Part shown: one piece after another, positions 11,851-26,204 of the stretch | How positions within the stretch are numbered: the first letter of the stretch is position 1 | How the letters are laid out: each line of letters begins with the position of its first letter | Origin: Nymphaea colorata | Lineage: Eukaryota > Streptophyta > Magnoliopsida > Nymphaeales > Nymphaeaceae | Reading direction: 5' to 3' | DNA: 64,000 bases | NCBI RefSeq assembly: GCF_008831285.2 | Contig: NC_045142.1 | Location: 26,983,876 to 27,047,875, forward strand | Made by a program: the position numbers and the translations under genes | Notes under the pieces: model-generated | The model's input: only the letters and a program-made list of their open reading frames with translations | What the model was told of the DNA's origin: nothing | Databases searched by the model: none

Positions 11851-12907
11851 TAAGGGTTCTGTTTGTTATCTTTGTATTTGTTCTACGTTTGCAATACATA
11901 TACTTATTTCATCTGATGTAAGGCTTCCTTTAGAAGGAGCACACCACGCCTGTAGAAGAACGAAAGTGGTGACGCCAAACCCTATAGTAAATAAATACCC
12001 CATCATGACATGTCGTGACTTGTGATGGATCTAATATTTTATCGAATTGGACTTTGGAAATTCCGAGTAATCATCCAATTCGTTCCAATCAAAAGATTTT
12101 ACGTTGTGAAACTTGAATTCAGATTAAAACCTTACTTCCATTCATGAATTTAGCGGTTGAAGGTGTGATATAATTCTGTGAACACGGGGAATGGCGAAAG
12201 AAGGTGAGTGGCGGGTGGTAGTTTTTGGAGGCAAAGGTCTGTCTGAGAGAAGCAGCAGCAGAAAGCAAAAGAAGGAAAAGGGCTTCCGCTCTCGGAATAA
12301 ATTCCAAGGAATATCCGATTCCGCTTAAACGTCGCTGCCATCGTACTTTTTTTCTGGTTTTGAAGAGGCTGGCTGGATCGGAATCTGATGGCGGTGGGGA
12401 AGGATTAAGGAAGGAAACGGAGAAGAGAAGGGCAGCTATTAGAGAAGCTGTGTGCTGGGCTGGTGCGCTGCACCTTGAATGGCGGGGTCTCCAAGCTTTG
12501 ACCCGCCGTCGGTTGGCTCCTTTCTCCGACGATCCGCTGTTTCCTTCCCCTGTCTCCCGTCCTGGTGTTCGGCCGCCATTAGTTTTAGAAGCGGGATTTG
12601 GAAACCGCCTTTATCCTCCCCAACCCATAGCAATTACCAAAGTTTCTGTTTGTTTTTCCAGCTGCCGGTCATTATGGCAACACCTGAAACCCTAGCTACC
12701 GCAGAGAACAGAAGGGTGAGTGTGTATGGTTCGATTCATTAGCTCTTCCCCAAGTGTTCGAGGATCGAGAAAACTACCGCTGTAGTGTGGGGGCGACGCC
12801 TGTCTGAGATGCACCAATGGCTAGCGTCCCGCCCTCCATGTCTCTTCCACCCATGCATCTTTTTTGGTTTGATTGTCACGTTGTCCAAAGACAAATCCCT
12901 TCATCAA
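11851..12907. other. Intergenic interval upstream of the tRNA gene, with one possible orphan first exon
   Basis: At 12674-12715 (plus) an ATG opens 14 codons (MATPETLATAENRR) followed by a good GTGAGT donor at 12716; no downstream partner exon was found. The preceding 400 bp are GC-richer than the surroundings, as a leader would be. No other coding signal was recognised. Confidence 0.3.
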
Positions 12908-12980
12908 GGGGATGTAGCTCAGATGGTAGAGCGCTCGCTTAGCATGCGAGAGGTACGGGGATCGATACCCCGCATCTCCA
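12908..12980 (+). tRNA. tRNA-Ala (anticodon AGC)
   Basis: A 73-nt intronless cloverleaf. The acceptor stem GGGGATG (12908-12914) pairs with CATCTCC (12973-12979), with discriminator A at 12980. The anticodon stem CTCGC/GCGAG encloses loop TTAGCAT with anticodon AGC at 12941-12943. The A box (TAGCTCAGATGG) and B box (GGATCGATACC) are intact. It is a cytosolic-type nuclear gene; a T-rich Pol III stop follows. Confidence 0.98.
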
Positions 12981-12992
12981 TTTCAATACTCG

Positions 12993-13012
12993 TTTTCCTT
13001 CATTTTTTTTTT
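12993..13012 (+). terminator. RNA polymerase III terminator of the tRNA-Ala gene
   Basis: A T4 tract (12993-12996) and then a T10 run (13003-13012) begin 13 nt after the mature tRNA end, as expected for Pol III termination. Confidence 0.85.
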
Positions 13013-16000
13013 CTTTTTGTTTCAGCTTGTTTAATTCATTCGTCTAATTCCTCGTATCGTCTCCTTTAAAGCTAATTTCTTACATCTTCCTTCTAACGCG
13101 ACCTCTTTCTGCTAGGGATAATACTCGATGGTGTTCCTTTTTTTAGTAACTGCGAATATCGGTATAAAAATTTAAATTTTCACCCCCTCAACTTATGGAG
13201 GCCGAACCCGAATTAAAGTTTCTAAATTAAATTGATATAATATAGGATGCAAATGCAATCAACATACTGACAGTGACCAAGTTAATGCAAATTTTGTATC
13301 CTATATACAAAACAGTACAAAAAAAAAATCGCAAAAAACAAAAAATGAAGGGCGCACTTATTGCCAGATGAAATCGTATCAATTTCTGTTGATAATTTTA
13401 TGGAAAATATTTTATCACATTATACTATGCATTAAATACCTGATCAAACATGAGTTCATGTGCTTGTCAAATGCTGAAAAATGAAATAATGAGAGGCGTA
13501 AGAAAAGGTATTTAATGCACGGATAAGGGAACGTCTTGGCTAGAACCAGAGCAAATTAATTTGCCAATAAAATGTGCTTTATAGCTTTGTTTAAACAAAT
13601 GAAATCAAATAAAATGGTCATGGAAGAAAACTTTTTCCTTCCATTAACTAATATCATCAATATCTCCAATGGATGGTTCCCGCATTTAGTAGGTATGAGA
13701 GAAAGTTATTTCTTGTAAGTATTGCATCCAAGAATCAAATCCTTCTCTTTACATTCGACCCTTGGATTCGAATTCCAATATATGAATTTCTTGTAAATCC
13801 AAATGAAGAATTTGATGCGTCCAGTTGATCGATACAAATAGATGTGCGTAATGGGCGGCGACGACCTGATCTTAATTGCGATAATAAAGAAATGAGAAAA
13901 AAAAAAAAGTTGGTTTCTTCATTTTAAAGAAAAGATGAACAGAGCTAATATAGGAAGCTCGCATCTTTTGAACACTAACGGGTGCGGACCTGCCGCCAAC
14001 GGCAAAGCATGATTCCACCTAAGGAGAAAATAAGATTAAAAAAAAAAAAAAAAAACAAAACCAAATAAAATAAAAGGATATTTGGTCGTCACATTTTTAA
14101 AATTTAAAACCGATGGAGACTTGTTAATGAAGTCGCATGCTCTAGTTTGCAAGCTCAGTCTATGCTGCGTCGACAAACAATCTAGCTGCTTCAAAATTTT
14201 ATTAACTAAAATCAGATGTATTTTTATGGGGGGAGGTGTCTCGGATGACAAGTCAGATGGATACGAACTCTATCTCATGATTTGGTCATGGAAATTAAAA
14301 TTCAAACCAGACATGGGCGTGCACGGAATTCGACTCTCACCAGTGGACGAGATTTTTCTAGCCTTGTGTTCCGGCCTAAATCTCGTGTTTAATTTGGGAC
14401 TCAACCAAAAAAATTAGTCAGAAATTTTTTATGAAAGGGGTCGAATCAAACCTTTTAAATTTTGATTAAGACGGAAATATCATTCAAATTTTTTATATAG
14501 AATAAGTGAAATTTTTGAAAATTTACATGTAATTTTTTTTTAAAAAAAATTGAAGTTGAACAGGATCCATGCAAGCCATACCTTAGCTCGGCCCCGAGTG
14601 CATTATTCATTATTCATGAAATGACAGCAACAACAACATTAAAGGATATGAGTTAAAAACTGTATTTAATAAAGTTACTTGGGGTTGAAAAAGAGCTAAA
14701 ACCTTGAAAGCATAAGGATATGGTTCTCATTAAAGGAGGTTTTTCTTAACCAAACATTGAGAGAGAGAGAGAAAGAGAGAGCGGGTGATGACAAAGTTGA
14801 AAATGGAAAAACAAATGGATCCAACGGTCGACCAGCTGGGCCCTTTTTACCTAATTGCTCCGATCTAAGGCTTATTTTGCTCAAATGGAAGCAATATATA
14901 CACTTCCAGGCACATGCTTCTCCCCTTGTCTTCAAACTCTTAATTTCCTTCCCATCTGGTTGTAGGTAGCAGTAGCAGCAGCTTTGAGGAATGGACGAAG
15001 CAGACCGAGGAAGGAAAAGACATGCACACATGGTTCAGTTTCATCTATGGATTGCCGTCCGTTTCTTTAGCTTTGATTCCATTCAATGGTCATCTATTTA
15101 TTATACAAGTTAAAATCCTCAGACATTGAGAAAGCCAATCTATAATAAGTATCATTAATGAAGACAATCCTAAGGATAGCTAGAGATTAGAGATCTCGTC
15201 TTATACATAATTAAACTTATCAAAAATTTCAGTTAACAATCTTGGTTGTTGTCTTTTCCACACCCAACATATGTTGTAGATTCCTTGAAGCGCTGATGAG
15301 GGTGATACCGTTGAAGGAAAATTTCAGGGAGAAACTCAAGTCAATTATGAAACGTCAGTGCCACGAAACGGAACACAGAAATTAATTTGCGCGACTATTT
15401 CTTTGTGGACTTAGTGGCTCGGGAGATGAAATCTTTGTCTCCGGCCGGCCGTCCAAATATTAATGGTGGTATGATTAGTATTCATTCAAACTTATGCGTC
15501 CGGCGATCGTTCATGAACATGGCAACATCTAGCGGCGAGAGCAGGTGGTGATTTGATAGCTTGCATGGAAATCTGTAGTCACCTTTCGCATCTTTTTTCC
15601 GGCGTCTCCTCTGAGGTGGCTCTGTGTTTCTCAAGTTCAACCAAGAACTGTCCCCTGGATGCTCAGATATGATCTCTTTGATTATCCACTGAGGTGGCTG
15701 CTCTGCTCACTCTGCCTTTCACTTCACTGAGGAACAGAAATTACGTTGAATCCTGCAAAATGGGAATTTTCCTTACGAACTGGTGAGATATTTTGGAGGG
15801 CAAGTCATGACAACGTCCTAAACGAATTCCATTTTTCATTCTTTAGATTACAAAATTCCACTTCTAGTTTTTATTGTCGCCATCTATTCAAAGAAAAATT
15901 TGTACATGGAACGAAGCAAGATTGCCTCAATTATTAAGCACAACGTTCTCGACACAAGCCCAAGGACAGGGAAATAGAAAAAAGGACCCTCTAGGGCGCT

Positions 16001-16395
16001 AATTGAAAACAGAACCACCACCAGAAGAGTCAAGACTCAAAAACTCTGAGAGGATGAAGAAGCTGGACTCCTGAAATGAAAAAAAAAAAAAAATACAAAA
16101 AGGAGAAAAAAGCACAAAAAGCCTGATCTTCAGCACCCCTTCTCTCCCTCTTACCACACACCGCCCAGCAAGCACCACGTAGTTTTAAGGAATGTACAGA
16201 AGAACCATGCCGACTCCCACAGTCTGCTTCTGCAGGGTTGAAGCAAGCGATGTTGGGTAGTATTAGTTAGGGCAGAGCACCCTTCAGCTTCGACCGGCGA
16301 TCAAGGATTCATTCGGTTCGGGAAGAAGAAGAAGAAGAGAGCCCATGACCATGAATCAGCTTGATCAGCGCCAGCGATGAAAGTACATGCGTTCG
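13013..16395. other. AT-rich intergenic interval, no gene recognised
   Basis: About 3.4 kb with short A/T runs, a GA-rich patch near 14757-14782 and no open frame with a recognisable domain. The last few hundred bases (from about 16100) probably include the 3' UTR of the LOR gene that ends at 16396. Confidence 0.5.
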
Positions 16396-17150
16396 TTAGA
16401 TTGGAACGGCGGCAGAGGACCACCTAGAAGTAAACATCTGGTCGAGCAGCAGAACCAGCGCCATGGCATCGGCGGCGTCCATCTCCGGCTGAACGATCAG
16501 CCGGAAGACGTCGGCACCAAAGGCCACCCCACCGGAGGCAGCCTCCTTCCGCTTGACCTCTGCCACCTTCCTCCGCTTCTCGTCGTATACGGTGCAACAT
16601 CGCTGCGCGTAGGACCCTTCGATGTCGTAGAAGGCAGCCTTGGAGTGGCAGCAGGAGACGTGGGCAAGGGACCTCGACCCCAGGAAGTTGCCCTGCTTCT
16701 TCACGTGAAACTTGGGCGGCCTCGTCGGCGACCCACCTCGCCTTCCTCTCCTTCCGACTCCCAGCGACACTTCCCCATCAAACACCAGCCATTGGTCCCC
16801 CAAGCTCAGTCTCTGCATCAACATTCAAATGATTGGTCAGGCCTACCTCCTAAAACTTCAAAAAATCCCTCTCTCTCTCAGATCTCTCTTACCTTTCGCC
16901 GGAGGGTGCGGAGCGGCTGACCGGAGGCGTCCATGAGGACCACCTCCCCCCGGTGGTCCGTCGCGTAGTTGTCCACCCGGAAGAGGAGACTTCCCTTGGA
17001 GTCGAACACAGTGAAGCCGCTGCAGTTGAACAGAAGCGATTTCTTCCACACTGTCAATGCCATCGACTCGGACCGACCGGAGGAGGAGGAGGACAGCGCT
17101 CCCCTGACCTCGTCGGCCGGCGCGGCTGCGTTCGGGTACACCTTCGTCAT
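16396..17150 (-). CDS. LOR: LURP-one-related (LOR, tubby-like barrel) protein, MTKVYPN subgroup
   Basis: Plant LOR/DUF567 protein; the fold is a closed beta barrel around a central helix, related to the tubby C-terminal domain. Some members act in basal defence, but the biochemical role is not settled. Exons 17150-16893 and 16812-16396 join at an 80-bp GT-AG intron to give 224 residues, typical for the family. Seen are the conserved start MTKVYPN, LTVWKKSLLFNC, GFTVFDSKGSLLFRVDNY, EVVLMDASGQPL, LRRKRLSLGDQWLVFDGE across the splice, and the C-terminal barrel strands ending at residue 224. The frame stays open upstream to 17366, but MTKVYP is the family start and a TATA box lies at 17261-17270, so the longer form is rejected. 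A second LOR gene lies 22 kb away on the same strand. Confidence 0.93.
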
Positions 17151-17260
17151 GGTGACTAACTGGGTGACGGCGTCCTCAGTGGCCGCTCCCTCGTCTCTCT
17201 CACTCTTAATTTCTCTGGCTTCCTCTCTCTGTGATGGAGCATCAGGTCTCCATGGAAGCC

Positions 17261-17270
17261 ATATATAAAG
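17261..17270 (-). promoter_or_regulatory. TATA box of the first LOR gene
   Basis: The minus strand reads CTTTATATAT about 110 bp before the ATG. Transcription from about 17235 would leave an ~85-nt leader and exclude the in-frame upstream ATG at 17366. Confidence 0.6.
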
Positions 17271-20200
17271 CACTTCGTCGCACGTGAGAATCTGGAAGCG
17301 TGCCATTGTCGGATCTCGCACGCATGGGTGGTAAATCCGATTCGTGTCGATGGGTTGGGCTGCCATTTCTTTATTCCCTGCACCATCATCACTTGTGGTT
17401 GCGCTTCATCTCTTCCCTTTCAAGCTGGACACGTGGTTGGTGAAACGGCCCTTCCCCTCCATAGAAAATTATCAGAGATAAAACACTACGACGTCAAGTA
17501 ACCTAAACTTCGCAACTATTCTGCTTTCTGTTCGCTCTAATCCTTTTTTTTATTGATCAAAAGCGATAGTGAAAGCAAAACTAAAGCTACGGAGAAGTGG
17601 GTTTTTATGATAGTTTATGTTCCATGGTCAACCTGTTTCTATTCGTGACAAGCACCTGCGTCTCGTATGATTATATAATACTGACGGTGATGAAAGAAAC
17701 CCCACTTTTTAATCTTGTTAACATCTTCTATTGTTTCTCCCATTTGACAAATTAAGATTTCGTGATTCTTCTTCACTTGTCGGCAAATTAAATCTTTTTT
17801 TCTTCCTAAAAGGCAATTAATGAACACTCGAAATTCAAGTTCGAGGTTAGCATCAAACGCAATGAAAAGGAAAGTAAGCATGACCATCGCACGCCCGGCA
17901 TATAGAAATCAAGACTGGTACTTGTTCAACGATAGTGGTTACGGACGTTGCGATGGCTGATCAGAGTCCTAGATATTAATTATGTAATATTATTCGTGTG
18001 GAGAATGAGATTTCAGCGGCTGAGAGGGACTTGTGAAGGGTCCACGCAGTCTGCCGCTGTAATTGCACTGTACAGCTTCCTTTCTTCTTCTTCTTCTTCC
18101 TCTTCTTCTTACGTGAGCCATGGTGTTACAGAGTCTTAGACTGAACATGAGTTGCCCTTGATGGTCTGCTGAACATTGCAAAAAAATAAAGAAAAAGGAA
18201 AGAAACAATTAGTTAAACGCAAATATAAAATAAGAAAAGTCCATCATCCATGCTAGCTCTTTGGTGGTCATGTAACAGTAGTACTTTTCGATTTGGAGAA
18301 ATTAATTAATGTTTTCGCGAGGGCAACCATGGCGGCCATGATGCCTCAATCTGGTGCGCATAAACGCATAAACTAAGGTCCGAATCAGGATCAATGGGTG
18401 CGCAGAATCATTTACAAGAAATCCAAAAACATCATGCTGTTCCACTACCAACAATATAAATTCCTTTCCGTTCCATCGTTTTCGTCCACCGCAATGCAGG
18501 ATTCTGAAGCCGGTCAGCTCCTAATAGATCGAACAAAAATATCAGCTGGGTACCGGCCGTAAATGAAGCCAACGAATCAAGAAGCCGTCGCCATGGTCGA
18601 CCAGCAGCGCCGGGACCATGCGGCCGTCCATCAAATCATGATTCTTTGCTCCACTCCACAGTATTGGTCCCAAGGGCGGTGGACCCAGTTTCTAGTGATG
18701 AGGTTGTGATCTGTGGTTAGCCATGGCCGCAAGGTCGACCGCAGCAGTCATGGTCACGGTCGCAACAGTGATGGCAGATAAGAATTCACATGTGCAGAAC
18801 GATGGAGGCGACCTCCAAAAGGATCTCCATGCGGATACTGCGGGGTCGCAGCGCAGTATAAGACACAGCCAACCCTCTGGCTGAGAGATTCCATGGCTCG
18901 CTGGATCCATTCCATGTGAGCGCAGCCGATTGTGCAAAGAGCATATCTTCTCCTTATGGAAGGATACCAGGACAAGACAAATTGAAAAGAGATCATTTGG
19001 GTCCCAGATTCCATTACCTAGCATCTAAACCTTCGCATTAGTAGTTTACCCATTTTATTGAAATGATCGATGGTCAACTTCTGATTGTGGTTTGTTAACA
19101 TTCAAGAATCCATAAGAGGACTCTGTATCCCCTCGTCTCCTTCTTCTTCTGACAGTCGTGCATTTTCTTGCCTAAATTTACTCTATGGCAACTTTAACAA
19201 ATTTTGTTGAATCCATCTCCTTGAATGTCTTGTTTTCGTGGAGCAATAATGCTAAATGTGAATTTCAAATTAAAACGATGCACATACCAAATATGACTTT
19301 CTGGGTTGAGACAAGTCAACTCAAAATTAACATGTTAAAAGCACATAAAATGTACAGGCACTATGTGAATTGGTTCTAAGTTATTTGGTGAATGAAATTG
19401 ATAATTAATTCATAAGGTGTTAAGCAGGAACATTAAAAAAAAAAGAAAGTTTCCGAGTAGCATATTCTGAACAATTTAGACGATTCATATATAAATCAAT
19501 CCAGTTTTTTCGTGAAATGCAAATGAATGTAGAAATGGAAGTGGATTTATCAATAACAACGAAATTATTGTAATATAAGAGGTATCTAAAAAGGATCTGA
19601 TGGAAATCGAAAACCAATATTCTTATTGATCCGGGCGTGGGTTGACAACCTCCCACACCTGAAAAATTGAAATGAATATTGTCAATAAATATATTCTTAG
19701 AAATCATAAACTGTCCATGTCCTGTAACATTCAAAAAATTTAGTCTCATATTGAAAATTGTGAGAAATATTCAAGAGAGGGTTATTGAATAAATGGTTGT
19801 CTGGTTTCTATCCTTTTTGGGGGTTGTAGTCGAAATTACTAAGTGGCAGGTTGGGATTCGTCAAAACAAAGGCTCGAAGTAGGTCAGATTGTTACATGTT
19901 CAGTACTCTTATCTCCTCCAAATTTAGGTTCTTAACTCTTAAATTAATATATTCTCAAATCTTTTTTTTTTTATAAAATTCTTTTAAGGGTGTGTTTGCA
20001 AGGATTTGTTGGGTATTTTAGACCCTTCCTTTTCTTTATAAGGATTTTATTTGTGGGAGATGCAAGGATTGATTGCATCATATATGGATTTGTATACCTT
20101 CATGCATCTTAAATTAATCCATGGATGTCACATCACGACCGCCCACCTGACTTGAGATGCATGGATTTAATTTAAAACAATAAATTAAATGTCACCAAAC

Positions 20201-21370
20201 TTCCCCAGATCAATATTTCTTCACCATAGAATTTTTCAATACATGGATGGGAGGTGAAAGCTTAATGGGAGTTGTAAAATGGGGAATGTTAACTTGTCCA
20301 ATTAGTGCCTAATGAAGACGGCCTGCTGGAGAAGGTGGGCGGGGCGGTTTGACATAATAAGTTGATGTAAGAAGGTGGAAGGCAGGGCCCAGGGCCGACC
20401 CACGCGCAAAGTATTGACCAAGGGAGGCAGAGAAAGATGCAAGTTAAAGGCATGAGATGGATCGAATTGGTTGAAGAGTGATTCCTTTTTCCTTACTCAA
20501 CACCAACAGGAAAAGCAAATTAACAATGTGAAAAGAAGGACGTGATGGTGACAAGCACAAGGGCCGACCATTTCCTTACAAAATGATGCAATATATTCCC
20601 ACCAACTCTCCTCAAATTAATGTCTTCATTTGTTACTCCCTTGCATTTATTTTTACCAAAAAAACACCAAAAATTTGGAGAATTCCCAATGACAGCCTTG
20701 ATCTGCTACCAGCATTGATCTTCTTATGCATGCCTCGGAAACTTACGAACCAAGTGAAGAAATTAGAAAAAAAGGAAAAATGCTAGCTGATCCTGAGTTT
20801 AGCTAGATCACCACGGTTGCGAATATATGAGAAGGGTCCCAGAAACAATATGAAAAGCTTGCCAACGACAAGCAAATATTTGATCATCTTAATTGGGCAA
20901 AGGTAAGTGAAGAAAGAACTAGAGTGAGAAATTGGCCAGTTTTAGAAAAAGCAAAGTCTTGTATTGGAAAGGAACCCTATTCTCCCGAAAAGTCAAAAAC
21001 ACTTTCGGCTTCCTCTTCATTAATTAGCATTCTATCCATTACATATACATAAAAGTATCTACCGATTACATATATATATTTGAAGACATGTAGATTAATT
21101 ACATATGCAAAGAGAAGCAACACTGTGAGAAACCATGTGTTGGAAAGGGAATCCTATTCGGATCACGAAAAGGTTAAACACTTTCGGTCTTCTGTATTCC
21201 CTCTTTATTAGCCCTTCTATCTGTTTATATATATGTATGGTCACACACACACAAATAAATGTGAAGATTATAAAGGCTAACTGTGAGTTGCCATTCAAGT
21301 CAATTGATTCTGAAGTGCTATATATATGAAAGATTGTTTTTTCTAAAAGATAAATGTCAACTTGCATAAA

Positions 21371-21662
<292 letters not shown>

Positions 21663-21851
21663 CAAGGTGAGTTTATTGGTGTTGACTACAGTAGCAAATG
21701 TTACATATGTATGACTAGATGCACCAATCCCACTAATGGGAGATAGGTGAAGGTAGTAGGATGGTAGATTTTTTTTTTGCCTTGATGAGAATTTTTCCTC
21801 CATAAAGGTATCTGGGATTAATTCTCACAATTTGAAAGCTCTGCTGACTAT

Positions 21852-22071
21852 CATGTCCACTATGAGGGCTGAGACCTGAATTTATGCTGAAAATATCGTC
21901 ACAAAAACTTGACAACACTAATCACAGGTAACTATCTTTACTTTTCATGATTTTTTCCTTTTTCCGAAATGTTCATGTCCACTATGGGCCGAGACCTGCA
22001 TTTATGCTGAGAACATCGTCACAAAAAATTGACAACACTAATTACAAGTAACTATCTTTGCTTTTCATGGG
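21852..22071. repeat. Imperfect tandem duplication, 122-bp period
   Basis: The blocks at 21852-21950 and 21974-22071 both begin CATGTCCACTATG and share most of their length by eye, including GACAACACTAAT. The differences show it is older than the 102-bp duplication nearby. Confidence 0.8.
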
Positions 22072-22865
22072 TTCCTCCTATCTCCAAAATTATGTAGCCA
22101 AAACAAAACAGAAAAGAACTTATCACCTTTTCTAGAACAATCGGCACGTACCCAAAATTCAAAGACCCTATTGCAAGTGATATATCATTCCCGTAACGCG
22201 GAAACTTGCAACTCACTCTCTCTTCATCCATGGATGCATTTGATTTCAGCAATATTCTTTTCCACTGTGATAAGTTTCCTCCCCTCTTAGACATCTTGTC
22301 GTGCTAGTTAGCTTTAGCCATCGAGAAGTGGTTACGTGCACATCGCGTAGAGCACACATCTATCTTATTCTTAAGGGTACACAAGCATGAGCATATAAAC
22401 AGGCTCGCTTTTATAGACAAATAGTTTCTGGTGGGGTGAGTAATGTTTCTCAAAGTTTATCTGTCTAGATAGAAAAAAGACACAAGGGTGAAGAAGAAGT
22501 CATTTCCACTTGTACAAGATGGTGGAGGGGGCCTTTAATTCATTACCACTTATGAATCTCCTCATGCTTTTGAAATTAACTGCACAACGGAATGGAAGCA
22601 ACGTTGGCAGCCACTGTGGTTGACCCAAATTCGGCGGCTCCTCCTCCATTTCCTTTCTCCTTTACAGCTTCGATTTGCCATGCAATATCTCCGCATGCAT
22701 CTCCTGTCCGCTTCTTCCAGACTTTTCTAGTTGAATCCCTTGTTGCAAAGGAACAGATAGTGATCAGATGCCTTTAAAGATCTTTCCTTTTTTGCATAGC
22801 TGACTTTCTCGACCTGAACTAGAAGGTGCAAGTCCACATACGTAAGCACCAACAAACGTCTGTAT

Positions 22866-22974
22866 TGTGTGCGTGCGCGCGCGTGTGTGAGAGAGAGAAA
22901 GTTTACTTCATACTGACATAAGAGGTAGCAACTTCAAACCAAAGACAAAATGAATAGAAGGAAGGAGGTCTGTG

Positions 22975-23036
<62 letters not shown>

Positions 23037-23155
23037 ACTTCATACAGAGATGAGAGGTTGTATCAGCTTCAACCAAAGATAAAATGAACAGAAGGACGTA
23101 CGTCTTTGCAGAGAGAGAGAGAGAGACAGAGAGAGAGAGAGAGTTGCTTCAAAAT
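22866..23155. repeat. Alternating TG/CG tract and two diverged repeat units separated by (GA)n
   Basis: An alternating purine-pyrimidine run (22866-22889) precedes two related units that begin GTTTACTTCATAC (about 22900-22965 and 23032-23100). The units are separated by a ~50-bp (GA)n array and followed by another (about 23110-23142). Confidence 0.8.
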
Positions 23156-26100
23156 TTTAATCATGACTGGGGTTCCATTACTTCCTACGTACTTTAAGTT
23201 CGCACTCCCTCAAAAGTCACGTGTAGCAAACTAATAACGGATTCTTCATAGACAACACTCCAATTTCCAATCATAGATTCATAGGTACTCTGTTCAGAAG
23301 AAGATATGAAAAAGTTATATTCTTATGATCAGGAACTACGCATGTTAATCAAATTTCGAGGTTTGAGTACCGATCATAAGTACATCCAAATGATCTAATC
23401 AGACTATTTGCTTGATATTGGAAAAAGAGAGAATTAGTTCTGGAGTGAAAACAAATTGAATGATATGACGGCCGGTTGCTTTGAACCCTCCATAAGGAAA
23501 ACGAATCTTTGTGGGTGACATATAAGTAAATCATAAAGAGCTTAAGCAAATAGTTAATACACACACGTGAGAACAGGTTAGGAGGTCGGCTTATTCTTGA
23601 AGCTTTATTAAATAGAGAAGCAATAACACCCTGTTGGTCTTCTTTCACGTTACGAGGTTCACTCAGATTTGACTTGTGAAAGGAAGGAGACTATCGTCAT
23701 CGAATAACTGCCCAGTGAATAAATATGAGAGAAAAATTAGTACATTCAAGCTAGCTTTTGCCTTCTCTAAGAATCACCTTGCCTTATTAGACATGATTTA
23801 TAGTAATTGTGGTTTCCTCGGTTCAATTCATGGGAATTTAGTCTTACATCAATTTAGATGCATCAATAGGATTTTACATCCAGGAGAATGATCTGAGAGT
23901 TCAAATAGTTAGTTTGTTCATCTGAACATGAGATCTTCGTCTTACATATTCATGGTTGAAACTTAATTAGATCCTGAAGACAGGAAAGCTGAAGATAATT
24001 ACGGTTTCGCATGCACATGAATTGCGTCCTTATTCCCAAGCTTTCCTTTAAAATGTCGAAGTGAAAAGATGGGTGGCGATGTTGGGACGTTGATATAGAA
24101 TGACAGGGCACTCACAAACCAGGCAGTTAAAAAGAGAAATTTGAAAGAAAGAAAGAAAGAGAGAAAGAAAGAGGAACTGATGATCAAAAGAAACTAAATT
24201 GAAACCCTAGTCACAAAAAAAAGTAAATCATTTACAATTAAAACAAAAAACTTTTTTTAAAAAAAACGCCAAAACGAAATTTTCTCATTTCTCCTCCCTC
24301 TTTTCATTCTTTTTTTCATTTTTTAATGTCAAACTACTTGTTTTAATTTTCTAATTTTTGTTTGATGCAAATTTACTTATTTTTTGATGTTTATGTTATT
24401 AGTTTCTCACTTATTTTATTTTTTCTTAATTTTTATTTTTTTTTGAAAAAATATCATATTTTTTCTATATTTTCAAGCTCACCATATCATGGTATGAGAA
24501 AAACATCACCGTTTAAAAGGTTAGAAAGTTTTTTGTGACCATGATCGAAACTGAACGGCAAATGCTTCTCAATTCAAACCACTAATAGTAGATGACAGTG
24601 TGGAGGAAGCACCACATACCTTACAAATTTGTTAGGTAAATAAAATGGAAAAGAGGAAAATGGACCAGACTCTTTGCTCCGACCAGTAGTTGGCCCGGCC
24701 GCAGCTACCGGAACCACACATGCATATTCTACGAAGGGCCGTCACCATCGATCTGCTGCGAGGTCCCTTCTCAACCCACCTTCCACCCACTGCCCAATGA
24801 TGATTGTGAGCTAATCATGATGCTCGTATGTACATTACATGGATCTATCCAGTGACGTATGTATCTGTTCCACTGAGGAAAATTTGGGTTTTCACATAAC
24901 ATAGTTGCAGCAGTTTGGTATGAGGAGTCATATCATGAGGTCGAAGATATCTTTAAGGGGGGACTAGACGCCGTTCGTCTCTAAGATGAAGATTGAAGGC
25001 GGGTACATGACAGCCATTAATAGCTTGAAAAAAAAACAGATTCTGTGGATCATCTCCTAGCTCGGTGGACATTACAGTTTCAGTTTTTTGCAGTCACTCG
25101 ATTTGTCAACGAATGGCATCAGGTCTTAATTTAAAAACGGGTGGCTGTCCATCTGTGGCGTGTTTTCTGCCCATAAGCCAAACCATTGTTTCTGTCACCT
25201 GTTCGATCTCCATGCCACTTCATTCACATGATCATCGGTTGTTAATTTAGACCCAAGAAGCAAGAAATATTTATCTATCCTCATGATCACCAGTTGTTAA
25301 TTTAGCCATACCATAATCAGATGAAGCAATCTTTACTAACAAAAGAAATGCAGTAATTAGAGGGGCTTCATTTATTTTCTTCAATTTGAAGATGTCAAGA
25401 TCCTAATATATATATATATATAGATATATATATATCTGAGCTACTTCTAATTGGAAAACTTTTAGCTATTGTAATTCCGACAAAATGATTCGTGAAATTG
25501 ATTGCTTTTCATCTGAAAGAACAACTGCCCATGTTCCCCGCGTTTATCAAAAATCCCGTCTGTGGGCGATTTGATTCCGGTGATTCGAACACTGGTACGA
25601 TGGAACTTATAAAAAGTCTGCGATGAATCCACCCAAGTGATGCCTGTTCAATGAATCAACGTACTGACATGATGAGTTCCACTGATGATGTCGTGAAAAG
25701 GAACCCGATTCCTTCATCGCTGCCCATGCATTAAGCAGGGGAAATGATCAAACTAGTGAAGATAAACATAACAGAGGAACAACCGACAAGCAAAAGTCTT
25801 CTCTTTGCCAATAATTAAGGAATTTATTTCAGATTTGGCGAAGATTGCTAGCCGAAATTTGATCTTTCTTTTTTGGAAAAAGAAAACGAAACGGAAAAGT
25901 GAAGATGCTTTGGGTCCTGGAGACGAAGGGATGTTAACTAACACGTACAAATTTTATATTTTCAAGCATTTGAGGAAGCTCATTGATTTTTTGAAAGCTT
26001 CGACAAAAGAAAAACATGTTTGCATGTTCATTTGATTACATACCACAGTTAATTTGAAGAAACGTACGGCAAAAAATGTGAAGATTAAACCATGTTGTTT

Positions 26101-26204
26101 GCAAATACTGGATAACTTGGAGACCAGTGTAGCTTGAAACAAATATTGGGAAGTCAGCCAAGTAATAGTTATTACAGTATAAGGTTGGACCACCGTGGAA
26201 CATC

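Noticed and set aside
17151-17366. N-terminal extension of the first LOR protein to an upstream in-frame ATG
   Set aside because: The family starts MTKVYP, and a TATA box at 17261-17270 places the upstream ATG outside the transcript.
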